Assembly: GCF_905220565.1 (NCBI RefSeq) | Contig: NC_059395.1 | Coordinates: 18,207,289 to 18,271,288 of the forward strand | DNA length: 64,000 nt | DNA from: Melitaea cinxia | Taxonomy: Eukaryota > Arthropoda > Insecta > Lepidoptera > Nymphalidae | Reading direction: 5' to 3' | Shown: in pieces, positions 53,401 through 64,000 of the stretch | Position numbering within the stretch: the stretch's first letter is position 1 | Layout: each line of letters opens with the position of its first letter | Position numbers and translations under genes: made by a program | The notes under the pieces: model-generated | Seen by the model: only the letters and a program-made list of their open reading frames with translations | Databases searched by the model: none | What the model was told of the DNA's origin: nothing

Positions 53401-53758
53401 GTAAGTTAAATCGAATTTTTAAAAATCGTTATTAATTGCTTATTCTTAAGAAGTAACTCTTCATAACCTAAATGATTAAACGTGCATAAATGCCTTATAC
53501 GCAACAGCCCCTAGTACGACAAAATTTTGTCCAAGACCATTATCCGTATTACCTGTATAAACATTTGCCGTGAGTGGGAATTGAATCTAACCAACAATTC
53601 GTCAAAGACATTACAGAAATTACCTTTCAAACAGCCTTTATGCGTGCTGTTGATAGCAGCGTACACGAAGCCATCCTTGCATACGCAGTAGCTGCTCTGT
53701 CTGCAGAAAGCGTTGTCTGGACAATCGATGTCCACGTTACAAACGTTTCCTGTTCTCC
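50302..53758 (-). CDS. Cysteine-rich EB-module-type protein with GPI-like tail, 5' end missing
   Basis: Six exons on the - strand join in phase into about 297 residues made of repeated modules of the form C-x(5-7)-C-x(6-15)-C-x(3-4)-G-x-C-x-C-x(8-18)-C. One example is CNVDIDCPDNAFCRQSSYC, then VCKDGF. This spacing matches insect EB-module proteins, often listed in databases as prion-like or multiple-EGF-like proteins. The C-terminus reads CKTCSPDANDFGGANTV, then VATAILFVAAIFVH and stop: small residues suited to an omega site, a short spacer and a hydrophobic end, as in GPI-anchored proteins. NST and NGT are possible N-glycosylation sites. The signal-peptide exon was not found upstream. The gene is convergent with the GPCR gene. 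Function is unknown; a cell-surface role is inferred. Confidence 0.82.
50831..51026 (+). mobile_element. tRNA-derived SINE, 5' truncated
   Basis: Keeps the body (GCCTTAGAGAGCACCTTAAG) and tail (GCTATAGGCTGAAT) but lacks the tRNA head. Its end lies 8 bp from an exon of the EB-type gene. Confidence 0.75.
51035..51231 (-). CDS. EB-type protein exon
   Basis: Reads ALDAPCQYDVQCDALAGATD, then CLGGTCACAYDARVAGTPPR, then GQECSRDE. GC-rich. Two in-frame acceptors 9 bp apart (exon high end 51231 or 51222) differ by three residues. The donor is GTGAAA, and a SINE tail starts 8 bp past the exon end. Confidence 0.82.
51599..51735 (-). CDS. EB-type protein exon
   Basis: Reads CVRDAVLGEECEDQLQCAGV, then GLECRGTCRCRNNWVAF. 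Acceptor TTTCCAG. The donor GTAATC was chosen because it is the one that keeps the frame into the next exon, so that border is less certain. Confidence 0.78.
51938..52242 (-). mobile_element. tRNA-derived SINE
   Basis: Reverse copy with B box GGGAATCGAACCCGC and an A-box-like TGGTGTAGTGGTGTG read on the - strand. Its head resembles the 25908 copy. Lies in an intron of the EB-type gene. Confidence 0.84.
52512..52641 (-). CDS. EB-type protein exon
   Basis: Reads VIGERCVVDQNCYLGDPTGE, then RQAFCVRGYCTCQLQYSPRD. Acceptor ATTTCAG, donor GTGAGT. Confidence 0.85.
52722..52998 (+). mobile_element. Non-LTR retroelement 3' end, diverged
   Basis: Related to the 29960 copy (TACAGCAGGAAAGAAAGATC, TGTGTTCCTGTGGTGAGTAA, GGCTACAGTAACCGCATATC), ending in an A-rich tail. 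Lies in an intron of the EB-type gene, next to a MITE. Confidence 0.68.
53000..53160 (-). mobile_element. MITE-like repeat family B
   Basis: Reversed copy from CGAGTGTGCC through CTGAAGTAAAACTTTC to AAATTTTACTTC. It ends 13 bp from the donor-side border of an EB-type gene exon. Confidence 0.7.
53174..53311 (-). CDS. EB-type protein exon
   Basis: Reads EAHNGEECVQHIQCHSTMGL, then HSECANGVCACLATAHLE. Acceptor TTTTCAG. Donor GTAGTT, and a MITE begins 13 bp past the exon end. Confidence 0.85.
53624..53758 (-). CDS. EB-type protein exon (first visible)
   Basis: Reads RTGNVCNVDIDCPDNAFC, then VCKDGFVYAAINSTHKGC. Acceptor ATTACAG at its high-coordinate end, donor GTAATT at the low end. It enters in phase 1, so at least one exon lies upstream. 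Confidence 0.82.
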
Positions 53759-54599
53759 CTGTAATAATAATCGTAAATTTGAGTGACCGTAAGGGTTAAA
53801 CGTACTAAATTTCTCATCATATAGGTTTTTGCAACCTGCTCCCTGAACCTTGACATAAATATATCCTGCAACTAAGGATAACTATTACCCAGCTACCAAA
53901 CGAAGAAACGGACACCCAAACTGTGAGTTAGGGCACAGCAGGTGACACAAATTGTTCAAAATTTAACGGTTGGTGAACTAACCGAATCGTTTTTTAAATA
54001 TGGGAACATTACCTAAGTTTTGTGTGGACTGTGCATGACTATTGCGTCTCAAAAATCTTAGCGAATCAATTTATCTCACGTTTGTCTTGTATCGCCTGTG
54101 CGTTACTGGTTTCGAGTATTAATGACGGAATATTTTTTGTAAGGTATATTATGAATTATTTATATTTCAAAATAGCGTCTCAAAAAACTCAAGAAATCTT
54201 GTATGCAATTTCGTAATCTTACGGGGCAGTCTATAAAAATTAAAGAATCTCGATCTCGTCATATTTTGTGGACGAGTACTCGCGAGATATCCTCGCCCGA
54301 GATTGTACATAATGTTATATCATCATCCTTTCTACAATATAAAGTCATAGAGAATAATTGCATTTTATTATGTAAAAACAATGAAAGATACCAGATTAGT
54401 CAACTGTTGTTCGTTATTGAAACAATAGATGCAATATTCACATTTCGGATGCGTATAATAGTTATTATAATCTGAACACATAATGTGGTAAAAAAGAATG
54501 GACTAGCTATTGTAATGGAGAACAATCGTTTTTATTCATTTTATTTCTGATAAGACTTTGCATTTGTGATGATTTTGAGTTTTGTTTTGTATTTAATTA

Positions 54600-54772
54600 T
54601 TAGCTGTACCCTGCGCGCGTTGCACCCTTTTTTATTATTTTTTTGGTCGTACCTACTCAGAAATCTTTGCGGGTTCATGCACAACACTTTGTTGAAGATC
54701 ATGACATGATCAAATTCATAGTTTACGATTCTATAAAGGACATACAGACATACATTCATTTGTATATAGATT
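54600..54772 (+). repeat. CTAGCTG-class repeat
   Basis: Begins TTAGCTGTACCCTGCGCGCG and ends with GGACATACAGACATACATTC and TTTGTATATAGAT, as such elements commonly do. Confidence 0.55.
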
Positions 54773-55904
54773 AAATATTTCTTATAATAATTGATTATAA
54801 ATATAAGACCATTGTTGTGGGAATTAAATATTCATCGCATTAGGTATAATTGACGGGTTATTAGATATTTTTGTCAGTGTCTGCAGTTTTTGTTTATATT
54901 ACGTCTTTTCGACCACTGACACGCCCGTTAAGTTTGAAGTATTAATTTGTTTTTATATATTTGCATAAATTACAAGTACGAATAAATACATAAACAAAGA
55001 AAAGTTGATTATTTACAGAAACATACAGACACATAGGTAACAACAGAGATATACTACTACAAACATATTTCGCACTAAATTCGAAAGTGGTTATTATTTC
55101 TTACGAGTGTGAAACTGACGCTACAATTGTAATTCCAAAGTGTATTGCTCACTCTTTATAAAAGAAATTTAGGTCAAATTGTTCTTAAAACTCGATGAAT
55201 TGCAATTGTCTGAGCTTTCTTTTTACGTATTCGATTATTTTGGTCCATTTGATGACGTTTACATCACTCTATACGCCGTAGTGTATGTGCGCGTGTTGTT
55301 TCCAAAAGACTGCACTAAATTGGATATTTTTTTTGTTGTGTTTGTTGTTTACCAGACAAGGTCTTGTGTAACAAAAAATTCAAAAAAAATCTTAATACCT
55401 ATTGCTCTTAAAATAGCAAATTCAAAAATATATATAAAATTGAATAAAAGGATTCACTTTACCTATATTTTTTTAAACAAAACGTCAAACGAGGAAAGAG
55501 TTTTATTAACAAATAGAATCAGATGGCAAACATTCTTCTATCAGCAATGTAATCAATTAGACAAGCAATTAAGATAACTGTGTTGACGTTACGGAGGCTG
55601 TGCACACTCGTACCTTTATTATGTTTAATTACGTACATATTTTTAATAAATCTCTCTCAAGGCTGTCCTAGATTAGACGAGATACTCATTCAATTCTTTT
55701 AATTTTCAAATGAATAGCTCTATAAACATGAATGGTTATATAAAAAGTAAACATTTAATTTAAAGTTTGACCTAAAATTTATGAAACATTATCCTAGTAA
55801 CATCTGATGCCAAAAGTATGTCGGTCATAATAGCAAACGGTCAAATCAAATTTATCAAATTAATTAGAATTGGTAAAAAAAATAATGTTAATTAATATAA
55901 TTTC

Positions 55905-56160
55905 TAAATTGGAGAGGGCAGTAGGGTCTTCGGTGCAAGCCTGCGGCCAGTAACCCGCTTGCCCAGCGTCGAGACTATGAGTATTAACCCCAATTATTTC
56001 GACAGAGGCGCTTCGGCCCTAGTTCTCGGCAGTTCCACTATTCCCGAATACCGCTGGTGAAGGCTGAATAGAAGTTGCTTAGAACCGGGATGTTTGGCGC
56101 GAACATGGGGAGGCATATGTACAGCGGTGGACTGCGATAGGCTGCAATGATTATGATATA
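55905..56160 (-). repeat. Repeat family A, diverged relative
   Basis: Shares GTCTTCGGTGC, CCGCTTGCCCAGCGT and GGAGGCATATGTACAGCGG with family A, but its middle is different. It may be an older subfamily or a chimera. Confidence 0.6.
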
Positions 56161-57491
56161 TATGTACAAAGCAGGCATTTAAATTTTAAACATGGATACA
56201 AAACCTATTGTGTCGGCTCGGCTATCTTAGTACTTCTTAAGTGATATAATATTATTTATAAATCTGTATTTATATGTATATCCAGTTACGAAATTACAAA
56301 CCCATAATATCCCTAGTATATATTGAAAGCAGGTGCAGGACTAAACACACTTGTATATACCTAACAACACGTGTGTGCAAGAAATAAATAGATTAACTAA
56401 TTCAACAGACAAGTTTTAAATTTTTATTTTTATAAGTTATTATTGTCATAGTTCGTAAAACAAAACGTGTATCAAATGCGCCATTTCTAACGGTCCATAA
56501 AATATTGTCTAATGATTGGAAAGATGATTCGAATTTTAAAATGCATATAACTGTAAGATCTGGTTTCAAAGCAATGACAATTTTATGGTGAATTTTAAAA
56601 GAACTAACTTTATTAAATTTATATGATTTTTATATTAAAGTGTGAAATTACTTTGGAGTCGTTTCAAACCTAATTAAGATTTAAGTTTTAAATAAAAATA
56701 TACCTTAATATTTTCTTGGGGAATTAAAATCTGTTTCTTGTTTCTTTTGTTACAGATAATTTTAATTTATATCGAAACATAGAATGAAAAAAGTGTGAAC
56801 CGATTTGTGAAATGAACCATTTCTGACTATTAAAAATCCACTTTTACAAGCATTACCTACTAAGTCATAAATATTACGTTATGTATACGGATACGGATAT
56901 TCTTAACAAAAACACTTCGGTGTATCCGGATTTTCGGCAAGGAATCCCCATTCTACTGGCGGTATTACAGTCAATTTTAAGGCTATAAATAGCCTCAATC
57001 TATAACAGCAAATATTATTATTATAAAAATGAATAACATATAATCGTCATGTGTGATGATCATAATTTTTAATGTTGTTAATTTTTTTAAGAAAGATATA
57101 TCATCATTGTATATTATTTTGACAAAAATACACATTTCTTTCAACAGAATATTAATTTATTTAGAGTGCAATAGGAATTTTTTAATAATAAAATACTTAT
57201 ATCAAAGTACACATATATGTTAACTTCAAAGGTACTGTATTTCTGAGTATTTTTACTAAGAGAAGTTACTACACCCGTTTAAGTACTGTCCTCAATTAAC
57301 TGATAAGGTAATCTCTTGTCGCTGTTTAACTAAATTTAAAAAGCGGTCACGTGTTTACCAGTTGCTTACAACCTGCGGTTTTATTTTATTGGTATGTAAT
57401 AAGGATAAGTGTAATAAACCTTAATGTGTAACCTAATGTTGTGAACAATTTGTAGTTAGGTACTCATTATATTTCTTTACTTGAATTATTA

Positions 57492-57773
57492 TTACAGCCT
57501 ATACAGTCTACTGCTGGACCTAGGCCTCCACAAGTTTACGCCAAAAATAACGTGAACTCATGTGTTTTGCCCATAGTCACCAGCCTGGGCAGGCGGGTTG
57601 GTGACCACAGGGCTGGCTTTGTCGCACCGAAGACGCTGCTGCCCGTCTTCGGCTTGTGTATTTCAAAGCCAGCAGTTGGATGTTTATCCCGCCACCAGTC
57701 GGCTTTTTAAGTTCCAAGGTGGTAGCGGAACTGTGTTATCCCTTAGTCGCCTCTTACGACACCCACGGGTAGA
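57492..57773 (+). repeat. Repeat family A
   Basis: Copy that ends about 50 bp before the composite tandem repeats. Its 5' end begins ATTATTACAGCCTATACAG. Confidence 0.88.
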
Positions 57774-57820
57774 ATACTTGAATAAAACTTGAATATAACA
57801 CTAGTAACAAATATATACTA

Positions 57821-59249
57821 CTAGCTGTGCCCGCGGCTTCGCCCGCGTTGAAATCAGTGTGTCACAAAGTTTTCCCGGCACACTTCCAGTTAAACTCTCA
57901 TTATAATCGGCTTAGCCGTTCCGTAAACCTTCCTCTTGAACCGCATGAAAATCCGTTCAGTAGATTTTGAGTAAATCGATCACATACACTTTTGGGGACT
58001 GTTTTATAATACACTAACTGTTGCCCGCGACTACATCCGCGTGGTTATGAAGATATGCATTACTATTAAGATGTTTAACGCATTTTTTTTATTTCAGTCA
58101 CTTGAAATGCTTATCACACTGAGTAACTTTTTAAAAAGCACAATTTAGTATAATTTAATACTTGTTTTTATAAAACCTCTCTATACACCACATTTTAAGT
58201 TTTATTTTCAGGCTGTATATGTTTCATACAAACTATCAACCCCAATTAAACCCCCTTAGCGGTGGAATATCGCTAAATCTCTCTACTCTACTACTATTAT
58301 CTACTAACTATAATCTACCTCCCTGCCAAATTTCATCGTTATCCATCCTAGATGGATGGACCTTCCAGCTGTTTTTGGGTTCTCGTGATGAGTGAGTCAG
58401 TGACCTTTCTCTTTTATATATATAGATTACGATGTATTATTTGGACACCTCCTCACCATCTATAGAGCATACACTTTAAATTTCAAGTCTCTTACTTCAA
58501 AAACATAGGACTTTCGTACAAACTTCCAACCCCCGTTTTACCCCTCTAGGGGTCGAATTTCGTAAAACCCGTTCTTAGCGAATGTTTACGCCCTATAAGG
58601 AGCCTATCTGCTAAATTTCAAGTTTTTAGGTGTTATAGTTTCGGAGGTTTCGTGGTGAGTGAGTAAACCTACCATCCCCCGTTTTAACCCCAAAAGGGAG
58701 TTGATTTCTAAAGATAGATTATTTGGACTCCTTCTCATTATCTATAAGGCATACATTTTAAATTTCAAGTCTCTTACTTCAAAATCATGGGACTTTCATA
58801 CAAACTTCCAACCCCCGCTTTACCCCCTTAGGGATCGAGTTTCGTGTCATCCGTTCTTAGCAAATGCCTACATTGTATAAGAAACCTACCTGCCAAATTT
58901 CAACTTTATAGCTGTTATAGTTTCGGAGATTTCGTGATGACTGAGTCAACCTACCATCCCTCCGTTTTAATTCCAAAAGGGAGTTGATTTCTAAAGATAT
59001 ATTATTTGAACACCTTCTCATCATCTATAGAACATACATTTTAAATTTCAAGTCTCTTACTTCAAAATCATAGGACGTTCATACAAACTTGCAATCCCCA
59101 TTTCACCCCCTTAGGGGTCGAGTTTCGTAAAATCCGTTCTTAGCGGATGCCTACGTCTTATAAGGAGCCTACCTGCCAAATTTCAAGTTTGTAGGTGTTA
59201 TAGTTTCGGAGATTTCGTGATGAATGACCTTTCGCGTTTATATATATTA
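57821..59249 (+). repeat. Composite repeat unit 1 with about 282-bp inner tandem repeats
   Basis: Starts CTAGCTGTGCCCGCGGCTTC and ends TTTCGCGTTTATATATATTA. Inside are about three tandem units. The phrase TTTCGGAG(A/G)TTTCGTG recurs at 58639, 58921 and 59203. Confidence 0.85.
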
Positions 59250-61290
59250 CTAGCTGTGCCCGCGGCTTCGCCCGCGTTGAAATCAGTGTGTCACAAAGTT
59301 TTCCCGGCAAAATTTCATCAAAATCGGCTTAGCCGTTCCGTAAACCTTCCTCTTGAAGCTATTATCATCTCTCCATTGGCGAAACCGCATGAAAATCCGT
59401 TCAGTAGATTTTGAGGGAATCGATCACATACACTTTTGGGGACTTTGTTTTTTAATACGCTAACTGTTGCCCGCGACTACGTCCGCGTGGCTATGAAGAT
59501 ATGCATTCAAGATGTTTAACACAAATTATTATTTTTATTTCAGTCACTTGAAATGCTTATCACACTGAGTAACTTTTTAAAAGGCACAATTTAATATAAT
59601 TTAATAGTTATTTTTATAAAACCTCTCTATACATCACATTTTTACTTTTATTTTCAGGCTGCAGTATAAATAACCTATCAGGCGAACTTATAGCTGCTGT
59701 ATATGTTTCATACAAACTATCAACCCCAATTAAACCCTCTTAGCGGTGGAATATCCCAAAATCCGTTCTTAGCGGAAGTCTACTAACTATAATCTACCTC
59801 CCTGCTAAATTTCATCTTTGTCCATTCTGGATGGATGGACCATCCAACGGTTTTTGAGTTTTCGTGATGAGTGAGTCATTGACCTTTCTCTTTTATATAT
59901 ATATTTCGACGCATTATTTGGACATCTTCTTACCATCTATAGAGGATACACACATTTTAAATTTCAAGTCTCTTACTTCAAAAACATAGGACTTTCATAC
60001 AAATTTCCAACCCCCGTTTTATCCCCTTAGGGGTCGAGTTTCGTAAAATCCGTTCTTAGCAGATGTCTACGCCCTATAAGAAACCAACCTGCCAAATGTC
60101 AAATTTGTAGCTGTTATAGTTTCGGAGATTTCGTGATAAGTGAGTCAATCTACCATCCCCCGTTTCAACCCCAAAAGGGAGGTTATTTTTAAAGATACAT
60201 TATTTGTATACTTTCTCATCATCTATAGAGCATACATTTTAAATTTCAAGTCTCTTACTTCAAAAACATAAGACTTTCATACAAACTTCCAACCCCCGTT
60301 TTACCCCTTTAAGGGTCGAGTTTCGTAAAATCAGTTCTTAGTAGATGTTTACGCCTTATAAGAAACCTACCTGTCAAATATCAAATTTGTAGCTCTTATA
60401 GTTTCGGAGATTTCGTGATGAATGAGTCAATCTACCATCCCCTGTTTTAACCCCAAAAGAGAATTTATTTCTAAAGATACATTATTTGGATACCTTTTCA
60501 CCATCTATAGAGTATACATTTTAAATTTCAAGTAGCTTACTTCAAAAACATAAGACTTTCATACAAACTTCCAACCCCCGTTTTACTCCCTTAGGGGTCG
60601 AGTTTCGTAAAATTCGTTCTTAGCGGATGTTTACGATCTATAAGGAGCCTACCTGCTAAATTTCAAGTTTGTAAGTGTTATAGTTTTGGAGATTTCGTGA
60701 TCAGTGAGTCAACCTACGAACCCCCGATTCAACCCCAAAAGGGAGTTGATTTCTAAAGATATATTATTTGAACACCTTCTCATCATCTATAGAGCATACA
60801 TTTTAAATTTCAAGTCTCACTTCAAAATCATAGGACTTTCATACAAACTTCCAACCCCCGTTTTACCCCTCTAGGGGTCGAATTTCGTAAAACCCGTTCT
60901 TAGCGAATGTTTACGCCCTATAAGGAGTCTTTCTGCCAAATTTCAAGTTTTTAGGTGTTATAGCTTCGGAGATTTCGTGGTGAGTGAGTAAACCTACCAT
61001 CCCCCGTTTTAACCCCAAAAGGGAGTTGATTTCTAAAGATAGATTATTTGGACACCTTCTCATCATCTATAGAGCATACATTTTAAATTTCAAGTCTCAC
61101 TTCAAAATCATAGGACGTTCATACAAACTTGCAACCCCCATTTCACCCCCTTAGAGGTCGAGTTTTGTAAAATCCGTTCTTAGCGGATGCCTACATCCTA
61201 TAAGGAGCCTACCTGCCAAATTTCAAGTTTGTAGGTGTTATAGTTTCGGAGATTTCGTGATGAATGACCTTTCGCGTTTATATATATTAT
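59250..61290 (+). repeat. Composite repeat unit 2 with about 282-bp inner tandem repeats
   Basis: Starts again with CTAGCTGTGCCCGCGGCTTC, directly after unit 1, and ends with the same TTTCGCGTTTATATATATTA. About five inner units, marked by TTTCGGAGATTTCGTG-like phrases near 60120, 60402, 60683, 60963 and 61243. Confidence 0.85.
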
Positions 61291-61689
61291 AGATAGATGA
61301 ATAGACTAGTCACAAGAAAAACAAAATTATCTTTTGGCTAGTCTCATCATAGTATATATTTGTTATTAGCGTTAGCATTTAAATTTGTAATTTTAAAAAT
61401 TATGAAAATATTGAATTTTGTATTGATATTAATCTTATTATTTATTCATTTAATACCGGAACCCATACATAATTAATATTAACCGAATGTTTTATTAATT
61501 TACAATTAGTCAGTCGCTATATTAATTATCGGTTTCTTTTATCACTTAAATTTATGCTTCTAATAATTTTAAAAGATTGCATTGATTGTAATTTCATTAG
61601 ATTGTAGTGTTTTTAATGTGATTATTATTTGTTGAAGTACCGGAAGAGCATAAAGATGGAGACACCATCTTCCGAATAGTTAATGCTAA

Positions 61690-62151
61690 TTTTCTGATTG
61701 GTCAGTCGCCATTTTTGTCATGAATTGGCGGGATTGTTGTCCTATAAATGTTATAAATTGTAAGTGAAGAAGCGTTTAATTATTGTGCGGCTAATGTTGC
61801 TACTCGATAAGTGGCAAGTGAATAGTGTGATAACGTATTCAATGTAGCTAAAAATTTATTGTGAATGAATAACTATATATTTAAAGTGAGAAATAAGTGT
61901 TTTGTGTTGAGTGTTCTCAGTCGTGTTCTACACTAGTATTAATAGAAGTCAAGACATATTCGTCAATGTTGACTTATGTGATGATGTGTAAAAAACTCAT
62001 GATGCGTTGGATTTAATAATTTTTGTAAAAAGTGTTCTAATGAAAGTTAGATACAATACCGTTACGGAGAGGACAGTATTAAAAATTTGTAAAAGGTTGC
62101 CAATCACTGGTTTAAAGTATCCAGTTTAAGTAAACTGCCACCCCAATATGG
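61690..62151 (+). promoter_or_regulatory. Probable promoter, 5' UTR and start codon of an off-window gene
   Basis: An inverted CCAAT box (GATTGGTCAG, near 61696) and a TATA-like CCTATAAATG (61741-61750) precede about 400 bp of sequence rich in AAGTG and TGTTCT runs, typical of insect leaders. It ends at AATATGG|GTAAGT: an ATG at 62148 in fair context, one further base, then a consensus donor. This would be a first coding exon of ATG plus G. No later exon is seen before 64000, so the gene product is unknown. Confidence 0.4.
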
Positions 62152-64000
62152 GTAAGTGTTGCAAGTAGAGTGACAAATTAATAAGACTTTTCAGCTATAC
62201 CGCGATGTTATATAGCCGATACATTCTTCAAAAAATAGGGTACAAAAATATATTTATGTTTTATAGTTGGTGCGCTTAAGAAAACTTTAGATTATTATTT
62301 TTAATTGCCTATGTTTTAACACATTGTGGATTTGTATATAGTCAAAAAAATAATAGGATTTTAAGAAAATAACACGATACAACTTGACTGTATCCAAATA
62401 ACTTCAAAATGTTCATTGTTGTTACGTGACATATCTTTCATCTTCAGTGGATTTAGGTACTATACCGATCTAAGTTATCGTTGCTCTTTAGTCTCCATTA
62501 GTAAGGTTCATTTTATTTTGTAATAAATTTGTAAGACTATAACTTGCGATATTCAATTATTTTTTCAAATTGATTTAATAAAATATGCTAAAAATGATCA
62601 CGTGCTCCTGCGAGATTTGAAAACGACCTTATAAATTCCAAAATTTTAAATCAACTGACATTTGTGTCACACACATCAGCCTATCGCTCGACATTGGCCT
62701 CCACAAGTTCGCACCAAAAATGGCGTGAACTCGTGTGTTTTGCCACCACGCTGGGCAGGCGGGTTTGTGACCGCAGGGCTGGCTTTGTCGCACCGAAGAC
62801 GCTGCTGCCCGTCTTCGGCCTGTGTATTTCAAAGCCAGCAGTTGGATGGTTATCCCGCCATCGGTCGGCTTTTTAAGTACCAAGGTAATAGTGGAACTGT
62901 GTTATCCCTTAGTCGCCTCTTAAGACACCCACGGGAAAAGATGGTGAGGCTATATTCTTTACTGCCGTAACCACACAACAGGATAATGCTTTTTTATTGA
63001 AACGTGTAATTTTATGACCACTGTTATTCTGTTGCAATTCGTTGTATAATATACTTATAATTTCGTTTCTTATTTTGACGAAAGCGTCTCAAAAAACAAC
63101 ACAGCCATCAAGTCATTCATTATCTCGTAACCTTGTAAGGTATCACATAACGTTGTATTTAAAATTATATTTATTTTGAGTAAATCTCACAAAATAAACA
63201 TGAAGCGCATAACAAAATGTGGAGAGTGTAACATACTTCAAAAACAGTTGCACAACAAATCAGGTAAAACAGGCCGTTAATCGTGTATAAATGGGTATAT
63301 AAGCGGTTACTAAATTCTCTAAGAAGTGTTCTCATTTGAGTTGCAAGGATTCTATGCACTGGGTCAATGCATTTCGCGTATTATTTAGTACGAATAATTG
63401 CCCTACATTTATGTGTAAATCGTATCACTGTGTTAATTATTGTTAATTTAATTCATGTTCTGCAATTTGAGCTTCAATTCAAGTGTAACGTCTTGTTATA
63501 TACGCGGTAGTAATTACATAAATTATTACATTGCATTTATTACATCTTGCGTAAGTGTGTACTATATTTTCACTTTTATACAATGTATGAATGAACACTA
63601 ATTAATCGGTCTTCAATTGTTTTTTTTTTGTTGTTGTTGTACATGTGTTTGAGTGAGTGTGTGTGTTTTTGTTTATGTGTGTAGACGTATGATTTTATAA
63701 GTGATTTTAATTTAATTCGTTTTCGTATACGTATTCTCTAGTCTTAAGTTTATTAGCATTTATTAAAAATTTAAAATAATCTTTCAAATCGATCAAATCG
63801 ATTCTGAGTTAATGAATTCAATTCCATTGTCCTACAATATTTTATTTTTATTTAACTTTTGCCTTATAAAAATAATATTTTGCCTTATAAAGATACCCAA
63901 TAAAAATAACATTTAAATTGGCAAATATTTAAATAGCATACCTTCTAAAATCAGATATACATTTACCTAAGATTTTTAAACAACTTTTGTCTAAAATAGC
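62152..64000 (+). other. Presumed first intron of the off-window gene
   Basis: AT-rich, with one family A repeat (62660-62985) and a GT-rich run near 63645-63672. No exon is recognised. Confidence 0.35.
62660..62985 (+). repeat. Repeat family A
   Basis: Copy with a diverged 5' end (CATCAGCCTATCGCTCGAC) and a near-complete body, in the presumed first intron of the off-window gene. Confidence 0.88.

Larger units (their letters stand above)
53759..57490. other. Intron or 5' flank of the EB-type gene
   Basis: Expected to hold or precede the missing 5' exon or exons on the - strand, but no signal-peptide exon with a matching donor was found. It holds a CTAGCTG-class repeat (54600-54772) and a diverged family A copy (55905-56160). 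Confidence 0.4.

Noticed and set aside
55179..55577. 132-codon open frame on the + strand
   Set aside because: It starts at a non-ATG codon, has AT-driven Lys/Ile/Phe/Tyr composition, no domain I recognise and no splice or promoter support. Such a length is not surprising in very AT-rich DNA with few GC stops.
57821..61290. CRISPR-like array because of regular repeats
   Set aside because: The units are about 282 bp, fully repeated without unique spacers, and lie in an insect genome.
63171..63359. 62-codon - strand frame as a possible signal-peptide exon of the EB-type gene
   Set aside because: It has a hydrophobic centre but no donor in the needed phase 1 near its end, and it lies nearly 10 kb upstream with no other support.

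Overview
This 64 kb window is AT-rich insect nuclear DNA, almost certainly from a lepidopteran and probably a butterfly. The evidence is an insect Notch gene split into many small exons, many copies of repeats I know from lepidopteran genomes (units with ACTGCTGGACATAGGCCTCC, tRNA-derived SINEs with a GGCTGAA tail, CTAGCTG...CCCGC elements), and a short run of the insect telomere motif CCTAA. I cannot name the species. There are no bacterial genes, CRISPR arrays or rRNA.

Region 1 (1 to about 40,335, + strand) is the Notch receptor gene. I join 29 exons from 5528 to the stop codon at 38229, and every splice phase agrees. They encode about 2,179 residues: EGF repeats 7 to 36, three LNR modules, NOD/NODP, the transmembrane segment, the RAM motif, ankyrin repeats, a PPSY motif and the C-terminal PEST/WSSS-like tail. 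The exons for the signal peptide and EGF 1-6 lie to the left of the window. A 2.1 kb 3' UTR ends at paired AATAAA signals.

Region 2 (42,755 to 48,780, + strand) is a seven-exon class A GPCR of the biogenic-amine type, with an unusual ERW in place of DRY. Its N-terminal exon was not found.

Region 3 (50,302 to 53,758, - strand) is a cysteine-rich EB-module-type protein, convergent with the GPCR gene. It ends in a hydrophobic tail that looks like a GPI-anchor signal. Its 5' exon or exons were not found.

Region 4 (53,759 to 64,000) has no recognised coding exon. It holds a head-to-tail pair of composite repeats with about 282 bp inner tandem units (57,821-61,290). A probable promoter, 5' UTR and start codon for a further + strand gene follow (61,690-62,151); the rest of that gene is off the window.

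The main theme beyond the genes is how closely mobile elements press on splice sites. A LINE-type poly(A) end lies 19 bp before a Notch ankyrin exon, a SINE lies 36 bp before the EGF28-29 exon, and in the EB gene a SINE and a MITE sit within 13 bp of two different splice donors. Other notable points are a probable in-frame 15-nt microexon in EGF17, a relic duplication of the EGF21 exon, a minisatellite that starts near a Notch splice donor and keeps the reading frame open, and a hairpin element with 13-bp target duplications at both of its copies.
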